Origin: Proteles cristata cristata
Lineage: Eukaryota > Chordata > Mammalia > Carnivora > Hyaenidae
NCBI GenBank assembly: GCA_017311185.1
Contig: JAESUZ010002888.1
Span: 1,426,001 to 1,490,000 of the forward strand
Reading direction: 5' to 3'
DNA length: 64,000 nucleotides
Shown here piece by piece: positions 33,051 through 45,600 of this stretch. The stretch's first letter is position 1. Each line of letters begins with the position of its first letter. Made by a program: the position numbers and the translations under genes. A model generated the notes under the pieces. The model made no database searches and had not been told where the DNA came from. It saw nothing but the letters and a program-made list of their open reading frames with translations.

Positions 33051-33339
33051 TTATACGTTTTTATGTTTTTCAATCAACATTGGCCTGATGTAAATAAAAA
33101 CAGATGCTCATATTCATGATGGTTGTTCCATTTCTGTTAATTCCTATCAATGAAATCTATCCTAACTATCATGCTGTGAGAAACTTGTGTTACCTGATGA
33201 TTTTCAATTATAAAATTTTTATTACTTCAAAGCAAGTGTACAATAAAATGTGACTTTAATATTTATCATAAAGATGGACAAAACTGAATAAACAAAACAT
33301 TTTTGCAGCAAGTTCACAGACTGTTGGTATGTAAATAAA
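33051..33339. other. Unassigned AT-rich DNA upstream of the hAT fossil
   Basis: No recognisable terminal inverted repeat of the transposon is visible here. The 5' limit of the fossil is therefore unknown. Confidence 0.4.
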
Positions 33340-33485
33340 CCTTTTAATTGATTCTCAGGCCTGCCACTTAGCACTGACATAAACATTGTCAAGCTGCTTA
33401 TCTTCGTTCTGTCTCTGTATTCTCATGTGTAGAATGAAAATTTAGTCTACGTTAAATCAAATAACTTAGTATATAAGTCAATTTG
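33340..33485 (-). mobile_element. MIR, inverted
   Basis: 'ggcctgccacttagcactgac', 'gtcaagctgcttatc', 'tctgtattctcatgtgtag' and 'gttaaatcaaataacttag' follow the MIR order in complement. Confidence 0.72.
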
Positions 33486-34640
33486 CAAAATCAAATTCTC
33501 TTAGCTTTGTTTCTGGGTCATGTTCTCACTACATTATAGTTTTTTGTGCAAACAAAGTGAGGGATTTTTAAATGAAGTATGGTCTCTTTTTCCCCCAAAT
33601 ATCCATATTTTGATACTAGGTTAGCTAGAATAATGTATAAAAATTTAGTTAAGGACTTGCACATTTATCTTGCTACAAGTTAGATAAACATTGGTTTAGA
33701 ATAAGCATATACTAAAAAATACACTTGAGAATTTAATAGTGATCACTCACTTTCTGGTATGCTTTCCAGCAATATTACCAGGGAACAGAACCTCAAATTA
33801 GGAAGGTGACAATTACATGCTATTCTAATTTTCACAAGTATTTCTCATTTTACTTACAATCCTGGGATGAGATGTGATAAAGTGTATAAAATATAAGTCT
33901 AATATTGTATAAAAATATTCTGTGACCAATGGAATAACAAATATTGCATAAAAATGCAGAACCATCTCATTTCACAAATAATTCAAAAAAACTAAAGATT
34001 TACTAAGATAATCATGAGAGCTTTCAAATAACTGAATGGTTTTCATGTAGGAAAAAAAAAGAGGTTCAACATTTTTTATAATCTCCAAGAAATAAAACAA
34101 ACAAAAAACTTACAAGAAGATAAAATTTCCATTCAATATACATAATAACTTTCTAATAATTGACATTGTCTAAAGATGAATTTATTAAGCACCACTGGAG
34201 ATACTCTTTCCTACATTTCTCCTAAACTATGTATTTTACCTTTTCTTTATTCATCACATTCTGATTTCATTAATATGTTTTAATAATCTCTGCATCCTAC
34301 CACTAACAAAAAAGTTTTGAAGAGACCAGTTACATGCTCCTGAAGGATGGTCCTAAAACTTACATCAATTTATTAATTAATACTCTTTGACCATGGTTGT
34401 TCAATCACTTATAAATTCAAACAACTAACCTGTCACTGTGCTCTTGTTCTTCAATTTGGTCTGTAAAGTCATCATAAAAGACTACTGTGGTCTTTCTATG
34501 TTTACAGTAGTCCAATAAATTATGAGTTTAATAATAACAATAAAAGAAAGAGACTGATTAATCATAAGACATTCACATCAGTATTTTGTTCATTTCCATT
34601 TAATGCTGCCATTATTTCTACTTGCTCATAAGCTACATTT
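33486..34640. other. Unassigned AT-rich DNA
   Basis: No gene or repeat family recognised. Confidence 0.4.
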
Positions 34641-34653
34641 TAAAATAACTTCC

Positions 34654-34811
34654 GGGGTGCGTGGGTGTCTCAGTTAGCTGAGTGCCTGACTCCTGGTTTT
34701 GGCTCAGGTCATGAACTTGCAGTTTGTAGGATTGAGCCCCACGACAGGCTCTATGCTAACAACACACAGCCTTCTTGGAATTCTCTCTCTGCCCCTCCCC
34801 CGCTCATGCTT

Positions 34812-34846
<35 letters not shown>

Positions 34847-34875
34847 AAATAAATAACATTTTAATAAAATAAATA
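34654..34875 (+). mobile_element. SINEC-type SINE with (CT)n(CA)n end
   Basis: Head 'ggggtgcgtgggtgtctcag', a CT run then CA run at 34,813-34,846 and tail 'aaaataaataacattt'. AAAATAACTTC to the left and AAAATAATTTC to the right are the likely target-site duplication. Confidence 0.92.
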
Positions 34876-37365
34876 AAATAATTTCTTTTAAAAATTATCA
34901 TGTTATTTGGGTACCTTGTTTCTGAACTCCAATTTTCCCCATTTTAACCATCAATCTTTAACCATCATCTTTCATCAATTCTTCCTTCAGTTCATCATGT
35001 TTCCTCAAATATGAATAATTGATTCATTTATGAAATTTCTTTCAGCGCTTTAGGGCAGAACTATGTATTTCTGGAATGTATTTCTGGAATTTTTGTAATA
35101 GAGGATACTGATGTATGCTCAATGGGAAAAAAAGAAAGTAAATTTGCATTCAAGTAGCTCAATTGTGTCATCTGTGAGGATTACATCATCTAACCCTATG
35201 CAAGGAGCCTAACTTCTTTTTATTTCTCATAATTTCAACAAAAGTTAGAGTCTTTTCCAGTGTGCTCAAAGTTTTATAGATGTTACCTTGAACTCTTATA
35301 ATATAGATATTATTCTTAACATTTCAAACTGCACTTTTGCACTTCTATATGCATTACAGTCAGAGAAAGTGAGTTGTTGCAAACACTGCTTCAAAACACG
35401 TAAAATGGCTGTTTTTTTAAATTGTGTCATGACAACATTAAATAAGATACATAAGTGATATATAGAGGCCTTCAATAACATCTAAGGCTAATGTACGCCA
35501 TGAAAAATGTGCAGGAAAAAAAGTACACCGGGCATTTTCCCCTCAGAAATTTGAGATGGCATCCATAAATTTTAAAAAGTCTTTACCTAGACTTACTAGA
35601 ATGTATATATGTGTATAAAGCCAAAAGGGGGTTTATTTAAAAACCTGGTTATTTGGTGATGGGGGAAGGGTTCCATATGCATTCTCTGTAGGAGGATAAG
35701 ATATTCTGAGTAGCCTAGAATGATGGTCCCCAGGGCCCCAAGGGCATTATCACCTGAGTCAGTGCTTTTCTTTCTCTCCAAAGGAGCATGGTTTAAATGA
35801 AAACTGACATATTTATCCGAATTTTTTTTATCATCGAATTCTTCATTTGGAAAGGTTTTCAAGAAGTTCAAAGTGAATTCTATTCCTGGATATTAGTAAG
35901 TAATTAAATACCTATAATGCAGTCGGTCACAACACCCTATTTATGCGGGGCCAAACACCCCAATCCATTGTTAAAGTATTCGATAATGCAATCAAAAGAT
36001 GTATTTTGATCCTGATTTTTGAGCTATAAATTAATTAGTCTTAGAATTTAAAAAGTAAGCATTGATAAGCAGCATTTTATCTCCCCTTCAGAGTAAAACA
36101 TCTCAGGTCTTTTGTATGTGATAATAATAGTTTATAAAAGTAATAATATCAATAAGTTTCCCTGTAAGTATTTACCAGTGTTTTTCAAACTTAAAAGAAA
36201 CAGAAAAAAGAAAAAGAAGGCATAATTCTTCTCTAGCAGTTGAATTTTTTTGGTATAGGCTATTGAGTCTCCATAAATAAATGCTGTGAGTCAAAAACAT
36301 ATTTTCTCTATGATTCATTTCAAAACAAAAATTAATAGTGATCAAAAATAAGTTTTAAATATTAATATTAAATATCAAAAAAACACAAACTATCCTTTTC
36401 CATCAAGGAATAAAACTATATTTATTCATCCCACTCACATTTAATGGAAGGTTGTTGTTTGAGTTAATAAGTTTTTAAAAAATTAATGGTAATAAAGCAC
36501 CTATAGACAATGACATTTCTCCCAAATTAATCCAACTCGCTATAATGAATATTTAAAGCTTTGTTTTGTTCCTTTATTTGAGACACTTTGTTGTTCTTAT
36601 ATCTTTCTATATGAAATCTCCTCAGGTTGTTACTGACAACCCAGAGCTTCCCAGTGATACGTTTTCCTTTTAAAATTTCTCACCCTGCTGTGTGTTTCTG
36701 GCTCCTACTGTAAGTATACACTACATGAAATAAAACTTTATACCTTCTTCTTCCCAACTACCCTTCTCTGATCTGAAAGAGAAGGGTTTCTTTGTGTCTT
36801 TTATGAATTTTTAGTGCTGCAAGAAAGTAGAATTCATATCAAATAGATAACTCCAATGCCAGCAATATGGACCATCATCTGTAGATTTTCTTCAAAAAAT
36901 ACTGAAGCCATAAAGAGGAATAATAAAAGCATTTTTGCTCTGCAGTTTGAGCTAGTCAAAATCCGGGGGGCAGTGGGTGGTGGGGGGAGTCATTTCTGAC
37001 AGACAAAAGGCATGACTTCTTCCCTATTTGATAGATTGTAGGAGATAAGCAGTGAGAAGCATGGAAACTGATGATATGAGGTCATAATATTTTTCCTACA
37101 ACAAATATAAATGCTTTACTACTTCCCAGAGTTTATTCATGCATTCCTGCCGACATGATTATTCATTACATAATGCCTTTTTTAGAAGCAGATAAACTTT
37201 AAGTGTTATCATTATTCTCATTTCTCTGAAAGGAAACTTTAAGCATTATTTCCCTTCCAAAAATAGGAGCACTAACACCCTGAAGTTAAGTAATTTTCTC
37301 TAGTAAAGAACTTTATTAGCATTCTAGATCTTCGTTTCATATGAAAATATTAATTGATCAACAAA
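34876..37365. other. Unassigned AT-rich DNA
   Basis: No gene recognised over about 2.5 kb. A faint MIR-like stretch may lie at 37,190-37,330. A G-rich cluster is at 36,963-36,988. Open frames, including one of 91 codons at 35,596-35,871 minus, have no similarity I know. Confidence 0.4.
36963..36988 (+). other. G-rich cluster, possible G-quadruplex
   Basis: Runs of six, three, two and six G with short spacers lie within 26 bp in otherwise AT-rich DNA. A two- or three-tier quadruplex is possible, but loop spacing is irregular. Confidence 0.45.
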
Positions 37366-37586
37366 AATGTGTTGAGGGGCACCTGGGTGGCTCAGTCAGT
37401 TGAGCATCCAACTTCGGCTAAGGTCATAATCTCACGGTTGTGGGTTCGAGCCCCGTGTCAGGCTCTGTGCTGACAGCTCAGAGCCTGGAGCCTGCTTGGG
37501 ATTCTATGTCTACCTTTCAGTGCCCATTCCCCACTCGTACTCTGTCTCTCAAAGAAATAAATAAATGTAAAAAATAATGTGTTGAG
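37366..37586 (+). mobile_element. SINEC_Fc-type SINE with target-site duplications
   Basis: Target-site duplication AATGTGTTGAG at 37366-37376 and 37576-37586. Inserted unit 37377-37575 with head 'gggcacctgggtggctcag', B box 'gggttcgagcccc' and tail 'aaagaaataaataaatgt'. Confidence 0.95.
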
Positions 37587-38029
37587 TACCTATTTATAGA
37601 AATGACTTCATTCAGCAATAAAGAAGATATAAAAACGTATGAGAATGTTTGCCTCTGTATACAATTGAAATGGCCAAATAAGATAGGAATATACATTACC
37701 GTGTGATATCAAATTAGTAGTAGTGATATCCAGTACGATACAAAAAGGAGAGAGTCTGATGGTAACTAATTTTAATATAGGAGGTAGAAAATGAATGAAT
37801 TTTGAAGAATAATAAAATGTAAGTAGACTTAAAAAGAGAAGGTATTTTAGAAAAGGAAAAAAATAATGTAACAGAAACAAAGTTTCTCTGAAATAGTGGC
37901 TTGTGTAGACATAAGTAAGTTATGATTTATGATTTGAGCTTATGAGTAGGCACATGAGCTTTGGATGTACACATTAGGGAAATAATATGAAAGTCTTGAG
38001 CATTAGCTACAGACTTTCATATCATCACT
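37587..38029. other. Unassigned AT-rich DNA
   Basis: No gene or repeat family recognised. The minus-strand 90-codon frame has no similarity I know. Confidence 0.4.
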
Positions 38030-38392
38030 GCTATACTGAATGTTGTCTTCTCCCAAAATTCTTATGTTGAAGCCTAATCCCCATTGTGATGGTATTGAGA
38101 GAAGGGGCCTTTGGGAAGTGATTAGGTCACGAGGTTGGATCCCCCATGATTGGGATTAGTGTCCTTATATAAGACACCCCTGAAGTATCCCTCACCCTTT
38201 CTGTCATAGCAAGAAAATGGCTATCTATGAATCAGGAGGCGAGCTCTCACAAGACAATCAATCCGCGACATCTTGATCATGGGCTTCCCAATCTGCAGAA
38301 CTCCAAGACACAAATTTCTGTTGTTTATATGTAACTTCGTCAATGGTATTCTGTTCTAGTGGCCTGAACTAAGATAAGCACATAGGAAATTA
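38030..38392 (+). mobile_element. MLT1-type (ERVL-MaLR) solo LTR
   Basis: The order 'tactgaatgttgtcttctccc', 'aaaattcttatgttgaagcc', 'ggggcctttgggaagtgatt', 'gattagtgtccttatataaga', 'cagaactccaagacacaaa' and 'ggtattctgttctagtggcc' is that of an MLT1/MST-class LTR in plus orientation. No internal region is attached. Confidence 0.83.
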
Positions 38393-38464
38393 AATGCCAT
38401 TGAACTTTAATGAAGGGTAATGTCCTGAGTACACTATTTTAGAAAGTTAAACTTAAAATAAGTA

Positions 38465-38550
38465 AATGACAATAGCTGGTATTTGCTGAGACCTTGCTAT
38501 GGATCAATTATTGTGCCAAAACTTTTCCATGAACACAGTTAATTTAAAAG
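38465..38550 (+). mobile_element. MIR fragment cut by a SINE
   Basis: 'gctggtatttgctgagacc' and 'ggatcaattattgtgcc' resemble the 5' core of MIR. The next SINE is inserted at its right edge. Confidence 0.5.
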
Positions 38551-38792
38551 TGATTTTTTGAGGGGCACCTGGGTGGCTCAGTTGGTTAAGCATCCAACTT
38601 TGGCTTAGGTCATGATCTCACGGTCCGCAGGTTCGAGCCCCATGTCAGGCTCTGTGCTGACAGCTAGCTCAGAGCCTGGAGCCTGTTTCAGATTCTGCAT
38701 CTTCCTCTCTCTCTGACCCTCCTCTGCTCACTCTGTCTCTTTCTCTCTCTCTCTCAAAAATAAATAAAATATTTTTTAAAGTGATTTTTTGA
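38547..38792 (+). mobile_element. SINEC_Fc-type SINE with target-site duplications
   Basis: Target-site duplication AAAGTGATTTTTTGA (15 bp, perfect) at 38547-38561 and 38778-38792. Inserted unit 38562-38777 with head 'ggggcacctgggtggctcag', B box 'ggttcgagcccc' and a 'cagctagctcag' dimer-like segment also seen in the copy at 624-836. Confidence 0.97.
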
Positions 38793-38941
38793 AATAAATA
38801 AAAGCACAATGCAAATTAAGCACTTAGTTCCTAGATGGTTTTTTCGGTATTAAAAGACTGAATATACAAATGAGCACTAACCAGACATGGCAAAAGAACT
38901 CTGATCTATATAATCAGTTCAGAAAACCACACTAGAACTTC

Positions 38942-39331
38942 TGTAAAAAACCAGCTCAAACAAAGAAACCTTTGCATCAACTAGCCCCAAACAGTCAGGA
39001 TTTGATCAACAACTTGTAAGTTGTCAGGAGTTCTTACTTTGTTTTGTTTTATTTTGTCCCTGCCTCGAACTCAGGACCAACGAGAGAGAGAACTAAATAT
39101 TGCTCCCTAAGTCAATCACATAAGAAGCACTGCTTATAGTTAGCCTGCCTCCTACTTACCATGCTAAGAAATTCCACTCAGAGAATACCTGAAACCCCTT
39201 TTGGTCACTATAAAGTTTCCCACTTGTGAAATGCAAGTGATGGTGACTGACACCCTTGCTATAGCAAGCTCAGAATAAAATCCTCTGTCTGATCTCCTTG
39301 GAGTGGTCTTCATTCATTTCTAGAGCATGCA
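38942..39331 (+). mobile_element. Probable solo LTR of an old endogenous retrovirus
   Basis: A TATA-like 'cactataaagttt' near 39,208 is followed about 65 bp later by AATAAA and by 'cctctgtctgatctccttgg' and 'gtggtcttcattcatttc', the layout of an ERV1-like LTR. TG and CA edges are possible at the listed coordinates, but no target-site duplication confirms them. No coding part is present. Confidence 0.5.
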
Positions 39332-39359
39332 ACAGGTAAACAGCCTTTCTGGAGGCAGA

Positions 39360-40115
39360 TATAGAAATACATATCACATCCCTGTGAAGAAGGAGCCCTT
39401 GTGCACTGTGGGTGTGAATGCGTACTGGTGCAGCCACTATGCAAAACGGTATGGAGGTTCCTTAGAAAGTTAAAAAAAAAGAAGTACCATATGATCCAAT
39501 AATCACACTGCTGGGTATTTGACCAAATATAAAAACACTAATTCAAATGAATACTTGTACCTATTGCAATATTATTTACAGTAGCCAAGATATGGAAGCA
39601 GCCCAAATGTCCGTTCACTGATGAATGGATAAAGAAGAGGTGGTATACATAAACCATGGAGTAATTACTCAGCCATAAAATAGAATGAAATCTTTCCATT
39701 TTTGAATACATGGGTGGATCTAGAGAATGCAATGCTAAGTGAGTAAGTCAGTTGGAGAAAAACAAATACCACAGGCTTTCACTTACATGTGGAAATTAAG
39801 AAACAGAACAAAAGAACAAAGGAAAAAAGAGAGAGAAAAACAAAAACACAACAAACAAAAAAAACCAGACTCTTAACTGTAGAGGAAGACCTGATGGTTA
39901 CCAGAGGGGAAGTAGGTGGGGGGATCGGTGAAATGGGCAAAAGGAATTACAAGTACACTTATTGTGATGGGAACACTGAGTAATATATGGAATTGTTGAA
40001 TCACTGTATCGTACACCTGAAACTAATATAACACGGTATGCTAGCTACACTGGAATTTTCTTTTAAAAAGCTAAAAAATAAATAAATAAAAATAACATTT
40101 TGTTTCTTCTTAAAA
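39360..40115 (+). mobile_element. L1MA-type 3' end
   Basis: ORF2 C-terminus and 3' UTR in plus orientation: 'agtaccatatgatccaataat', 'acagtagccaagatatggaag', 'ctgatgaatggataaagaag', 'gagtaattactcagccataa', then 'ggttaccagaggggaagtagg' and 'tcgtacacctgaaactaat'. It ends in an (AAAT)n-rich tail. Several stops are present and it is 5'-truncated. Confidence 0.88.
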
Positions 40116-40159
40116 AAAAGAAATAGGTATCACATCCTTGAATATGGGCATAAACTTTA

Positions 40160-40448
40160 ATCAATTCAATCTAATTTCAGTAATTTATCCTAAAAAACAA
40201 ATACAAAGTACATAGAAATATACATGAATATTCCTTGTTGCATTATTAATAATATTTTAAAAATACAGCCCACCTACCTAAAAATAAGAGTTTGGCTGAA
40301 TAAATTGTAGTAAACAACAGAATAAAATAACATGTAGTCATTAAAAGTATATAGTAAAGGAGTATTTATAGACATGGAAAAATTTTCTTCAGTATGTTCT
40401 CAAGTAAACTGAAACACTATATATAGTACAAATGACACTATCTAATTA
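40160..40448 (+). mobile_element. L1ME/M4-type ORF2 tail fragment
   Basis: 'agtaatttatcctaaaaaac', 'gttgcattattaataatat', 'tggctgaataaattgtagt', 'tgtagtcattaaaagtata' and 'atagacatggaaaaatt' keep the order of an old L1 C-terminal region. The next SINE is inserted at its right edge. Confidence 0.75.
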
Positions 40449-40671
40449 TTTTTTTTTAACTTTTTAATGGTCATTTATTTTTTCAAAGAGTAAGACAGAG
40501 CATGAGCAGAGAGGGGCAGAAAGGCAGGGAGACAGAATCTGAAATTGATTCCAGGCTCGGAGCTGTGAGCACAGAGCCCGACACAGGGCTCAAACCACAA
40601 ACCATGAGATCATGACCTGAGTCAAAGTCAGATGCTTAACCAACTGAGCCATTCCGGCATCCTTACTATCT
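40437..40671 (-). mobile_element. SINEC_Fc-type SINE, inverted, older
   Basis: Inserted unit about 40,449-40,662 with T-rich tail and degraded head 'tgagccattccggcatcc'. The short target-site duplication ACTATCT is at 40437-40443 and 40665-40671. The right flank is followed by a T-run. Confidence 0.9.
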
Positions 40672-41013
40672 TTTTTTTTTTTTTTTAATCTATCTACAGT
40701 GATTTCTTCTAGAAGTCTTATGTAAGTACGGTTCAAATTTTCTTCATTTTATAAATCTATATGCTCAACTGTTATGTAAGAAAAACTTAATCTTTTATCT
40801 AATTCCAAACAAAACAAATATCACCCTAAATTACATTAATGTTTGGTCCCACCAATTCAATTACCCATAAGTAAAGGTGACCTCATATATGCTTTGTATT
40901 TCATGACATCTGCCTCAAAATGTTAAAGGAGATCAGTAATTATAGATAATGCAAATGATGAGAACAGAAACCTCTTCTCTTAGGGTATTCTATTTCAAAC
41001 ATTTATACTAAAT

Positions 41014-41092
41014 GTTATATTATTTATTTTATTATAATAAATATTATATTATATATTATATAATAAATATTATTTTATATTATAAAACATAA
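41014..41092. repeat. AT-only imperfect palindromic tract
   Basis: Nearly 80 bp of alternating TATTA/TAATA motifs with local self-complementarity, including 'attataataaatattat' and 'ataatatta'-type arms. This is a candidate cruciform or replication-slippage site. Confidence 0.7.
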
Positions 41093-41199
41093 ATATTAAA
41101 ACAATAAACTTAATAGCATCACAGAGCTGACAAAATATTAAGTTACTGAATCCTGTCAAATGGAAAAAATGCCCCCATTTTTCAATCCAAAGTGTATCC

Positions 41200-41660
41200 A
41201 TACCCCTTGTTATGTAGTGACTCCCCCTTGTTATGTAGTGACTTTGCACTCTGCCATGGATTTTACTATATGGCTTGATTTGAACCAATGGGAAATTAGT
41301 CAACATGCTGCAAAAGCAAAAGCTTGAAAGGTGCTTAAAAGTTTGGATTTTTTTCATTCATATCCTCCGAGATGACCATGAGAGGGATATGCCTCGGCTA
41401 GCCCTGTGGAGTCCCCGGGAGAAGACGAGAACAACCATCAGAAATCGTGTCAATTCACCATCATGTCAACTGAGACCATTTTCTGCTGACAGCCAGATGA
41501 CCCACACACAGCTAAACAAGCCCCTTGAAGATTCTCAGAGCTGCCTCTGTGACTCCCTCAGATACATAAGCAATATATCCTTATGTCCATATATCACTAA
41601 AGTACTGTGATTATTTGCTGCATAGCTTTACTGCAGTAATAGATAGCTGCTATCTAAGCC
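41200..41660 (+). mobile_element. MLT1-like LTR fragment with a 21-bp internal duplication
   Basis: 'gaccatgagagggatatgcc', 'tgctgacagccagatgac', 'ctgtgattatttgctgcatagc' and 'gcagtaatagatagctgc' recall an MLT-class LTR in plus orientation. Near the left edge a 21-bp unit starting CCCCTTGTTATGTAGTGACT is present twice in tandem (41,203-41,223 and 41,224-41,243). The 101-codon open frame has no similarity I know. Confidence 0.55.
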
Positions 41661-42487
41661 AGTCTGAGTGATAGTTGGAATGTAGATGATTAACTGGAAG
41701 CTAGAACTCTGTTTTGTCCTGAGGGTGTTTGTCAACTTGAATGACTTACGCTTTTAAAATATGTATATGACATAAAATCATTACCACAAAAAGGTTTGTT
41801 AACACATCATCACCTCACATAATTATGATTTGTGTGTGTGTGTGTGTGTTGAAAATTTTTAAATCTACTCTCTTAGCAATGTTCAAACATATGGAACAGT
41901 ATCAGTAACTACAGTCCCCATGGTGTATATGCTTTCATTTTGATATTTACAGGGAGTAGGAAAGAGTGTTGAATGCCAGGGTGTGAACTCAAGCTGGGGG
42001 TGAGTTCTAAGAGGTCTCCAAAGTAGTGACCCAGGCGCGTGACAGAGGAAAAGCAAGCATCTCTTTGAAGAACGACAGCTTTCTTTTTAGAACTCAAAGA
42101 ATTCCAACAATTCATTTTCTCAAAAACAAAAAATAATAATAAAGAGCTCATTGGGAAAATAACCAGAATCCAGAACATTAGGAAATAAGGAACTATGAAC
42201 AAAAATTAGAACAAAGAGCAGAAAAAAAACTTAGAAATGTATTAGATATGAGAATTCAAAGAAATGGATTTAAAAACTATCATTATCATGTTTAAAGAAA
42301 AAAAGACAAAATTTACAATAGTATCAGGTAACAGGAAACTATGAGTAATAACTAAGCATTTTTTAAAAGGAACTACATGGAACTTTAAAAAATGAATATT
42401 AATGCTGAAGTTAAAAGGTAAAAATTCAAGGCCTGGGTTAAGAGATTATATGTGACTGTTTTACCTTCTTTATTAAAAGGTGTTTCT
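41661..42487. other. Unassigned DNA with a (TG)n tract
   Basis: Holds (TG)n at 41,830-41,849. No gene or repeat family recognised. Confidence 0.4.
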
Positions 42488-42669
42488 GGGGATACCTGGG
42501 TGGCTCAGTTGGTTAAACGTCCAACTTCAGTTTAGGTCATGATCTTGCGGTCTGTGAGTTCGAGCCCCGCATCGGACTCTGTGCTGACAGTTTAGAGCCT
42601 GGATCCTGTTTCAGATTCTGTGTCTCCCTCTCTCTCTGCCCCTCCCCTGCTCATGCTCTGTCTCTGTAT
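42488..42669 (+). mobile_element. SINEC_Fc-type SINE lacking its tail
   Basis: Head 'ggggatacctgggtggctcag' and B box 'gagttcgagccccg' are intact. The copy stops within the CT-rich part ('catgctctgtctctg') and has no AATAAA tail, so its 3' end was deleted or recombined. Confidence 0.92.
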
Positions 42670-45600
42670 TTGTTTATTTCACTGAAGAATATATTTTACA
42701 TTATGACATTAACACTATTCTATATGTTACAATGATAAATATTTTCTTTGTCAAAAAATTATGGTTTCACTCTTCCTGGAAAACCACTATTTGAAAAAAA
42801 AAAAAAACAGGAGGAAAGCCTCTGAACAAAAGAGAAGTTTGTATTTGCAGCCAAACTGAAAACAGAAAATGGAAATCAGATGTTCACGATGATTATACTT
42901 ATTTACCACAAAGCAATCAACAATTATAGTCACTGCCAAAGTCAGAACTATTACAGAAACTCTATTCTTTATAATGTTAGTAAATACATACAAGTTTCTT
43001 ATTGTAACATATTGTCTAGACAATGTCTTCTCATTTTTAATAGAATTCACTAAGAAATAGATACATATGAAAATACTAGCAGAACAGAGAATAAACTGAA
43101 GGCTTAATATACCTGCTAATTTAATAAATAGTAAGAGTTTCCAACATGGCGATTTAATGAACTTTCTCATCTAGAAACTTTCCTAAGTATTCACACTCAC
43201 TTGTAAAAGGATTTGTGTCTTTTCCTTTTGGTGAATTTCATCTTCCTTTCTATTTATTTTTATCTGCTTTTCAGCAGTAAAGATTTGCCTATCATCAAAA
43301 TAAAATAGAATTTCACGACACACATATTTGAAATGAAGGGTTCACTTGCACTTAAAGTGCTGTATCTTTCTGTTAACAGTAATAATACAAATTTATTATG
43401 GAAAGAATGAATGGTATTATAGACATAATCTACTGATATCGATGTGGATCAATGTCTATTACATACTTCATAATAATCCACAGTGTAGTATTCATGCTCT
43501 AATATAAACTAATTCTCTTGATTTGGGCCTGTCCCTGTGGCACACTCAGATTAATAAAATTTGGTTAAATTGACACTGTGCTACTTTTCAACTTAAGCCT
43601 TAAGAAGGCTTGGAAACTTGTGCCCGGTGACACCAAGTAAGTACACTGGCTATGTGGCTGAAAAGGATATCTGGATATGTTACAGGAAGAAGAAGTCCTG
43701 AGACTATACAGGATAAGACAGATTCCTAGCCTTTCCAACATCAGAATTTACCACATTCCCATTTTCGCAAAGATGAGAGTGGGCAGGGTTGAGGGAGAAA
43801 ATGAAGCACAGATTTTCACTAGAAGAAACGTTTGAGTTATAGATGAGATAAACATTTTCAAAGAATCTCTTCTTTCATTTTCCTGTAGTGAACCAGAAGA
43901 TTCTACTGAGATTTGTTCCTCTATATCTTCTATAGATTTCAAAGTATCATGTCAATATTATTTTATTACATATACATCCTATTTTATTTCGATAAAAGTA
44001 AAATACATATTCTCGCAACACATTGGCTTAAGATTCAAAAGAAAAAAGATATACATATTTTAAAGGCAGGAATAGTATAGAAGTCCCTAAATCCTCAGAG
44101 AATTATATATGAAATTCTCAAGTCACAGAAAAAAAACTTCTAAAAATTGTTGGATGAAGGTCAAGGCAGTTATCACTGGTAGATTTTTCACATCATAATT
44201 TAAGAATGCCAAATTAGATAAATATCTGGAAGCTGAGAGATATTATTTATAGATTAAACTATCAAAATCAGTAATATTTCTGCTTCAAAATAGCACATAA
44301 TTATGTTAGCGATTTTGTTCACTGACTTTATATAAATTTATGAGAAATAATACTGTTTCATATCACGTAAGTACTTTTTGAAATAACTTAGCAAAGCAAG
44401 ATTTCTGTGAAGTAAGAACTTTTCTGACAAATCCCTAAATAAAAAGTAATACTGTTTTTCCATTTTCAAAGATGTAACCTAAGCCCTCCAAAGAAGAAAA
44501 CCTTCTCAGAATCCTGAGATCTCCAGGGGGAATACAGGAAGCTAAACATATTTTTATGAATGTTCCTTTAATCATCACTTAAGATTATAGCATCAGGTCT
44601 CTTCTTAGTTTTGTGGCAACTACAGCAACAACAAAAATGCCTTTCATACAATCCAGGTTTCCTGACTCGGTTTACGAGTCACGAAAGCACGCACACGGGC
44701 ACACCCACATACACATACAAAATAATCCAGATACCAGATCATGGGTCTTCCTCTATCCTTGTGAGGTATTAGGAAATTTGGTCAGTAGACCTTTCTCTCT
44801 GTACCTGTTTAGACTTCGGTTTTTCCTACTATGTAAATTCTATCCATGGTTCCATGAGAGCCGTGCTAGACTAATGGTCATCTTGACTAGGAAGACTAAT
44901 GAAGACATCATCTAAGCACACTGCCCATACACAGTTTTGTACCATCTGGCTGGCAAATGTACACGGGCCTGTTCACTATGCTCTGTGCATGCCATCTTGT
45001 CTACCTTGCCAACACAGTAAGGCAAGTTATTCACGTATTAGTGTTTTCCAAGTTATAAAAACAGCCCCAGGAGACTACTGTCCCCAAAGTCTTGTCCTCC
45101 CCACACATGCATATGCATATTCCCTGGAAACGTCAAATTCTCTGAAGACCATAGAAGTTTGTTTTTCTCCAGTGAAGCTTGTCTTTTCATTTCACCTTCA
45201 GCAGTCAAGAGTTTCTCCCGTTTTCACAAGGCATGAAATTATGTATTAGTGAAGTAAATTATCCTCCAGAATATTAGCAACAGACGCTCTATTTCTTATT
45301 GCCATCAGCTTAAATATATCCTTTCAAAAACCCCATTATATCATTTGCCCCAAAAATGCATTATAATGAATGAAGTAACATACGAAAGGCCTTTACAATA
45401 ATTGCTATCTGCCACCATACCCCTGCCTTTGGTCTTCCACATGGTTTTCATTTAGCTTATAATCCAAAGGATATCAATTTTATAAGATTAAAAAAGAAAA
45501 AGCAGAAAAGGAGTGTAAAATTTTCACCTCATTAAAAAGATGCACACATTTCCTAGAAAGCACACATACTAACATTTTCTGTGCTTTAACCTGGCACATT

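Noticed and set aside
38942..39331. Intact endogenous retrovirus
   Set aside because: Only LTR-like sequence is present here and at the MLT1 relics. No internal retroviral coding region is seen anywhere in the window.
42787..43170. 127-codon minus-strand frame with several hydrophobic stretches
   Set aside because: AT-rich DNA gives Phe/Ile/Leu-rich frames on translation. It ends in a poly-A-derived Phe run and shows no known domain.
44613..45249. Two overlapping plus-strand frames of 100 and 116 codons as exons
   Set aside because: I recognise no domain, and no convincing splice signals or conserved pattern can be judged from one sequence. Kept only as a reason to examine the SINE-free block.
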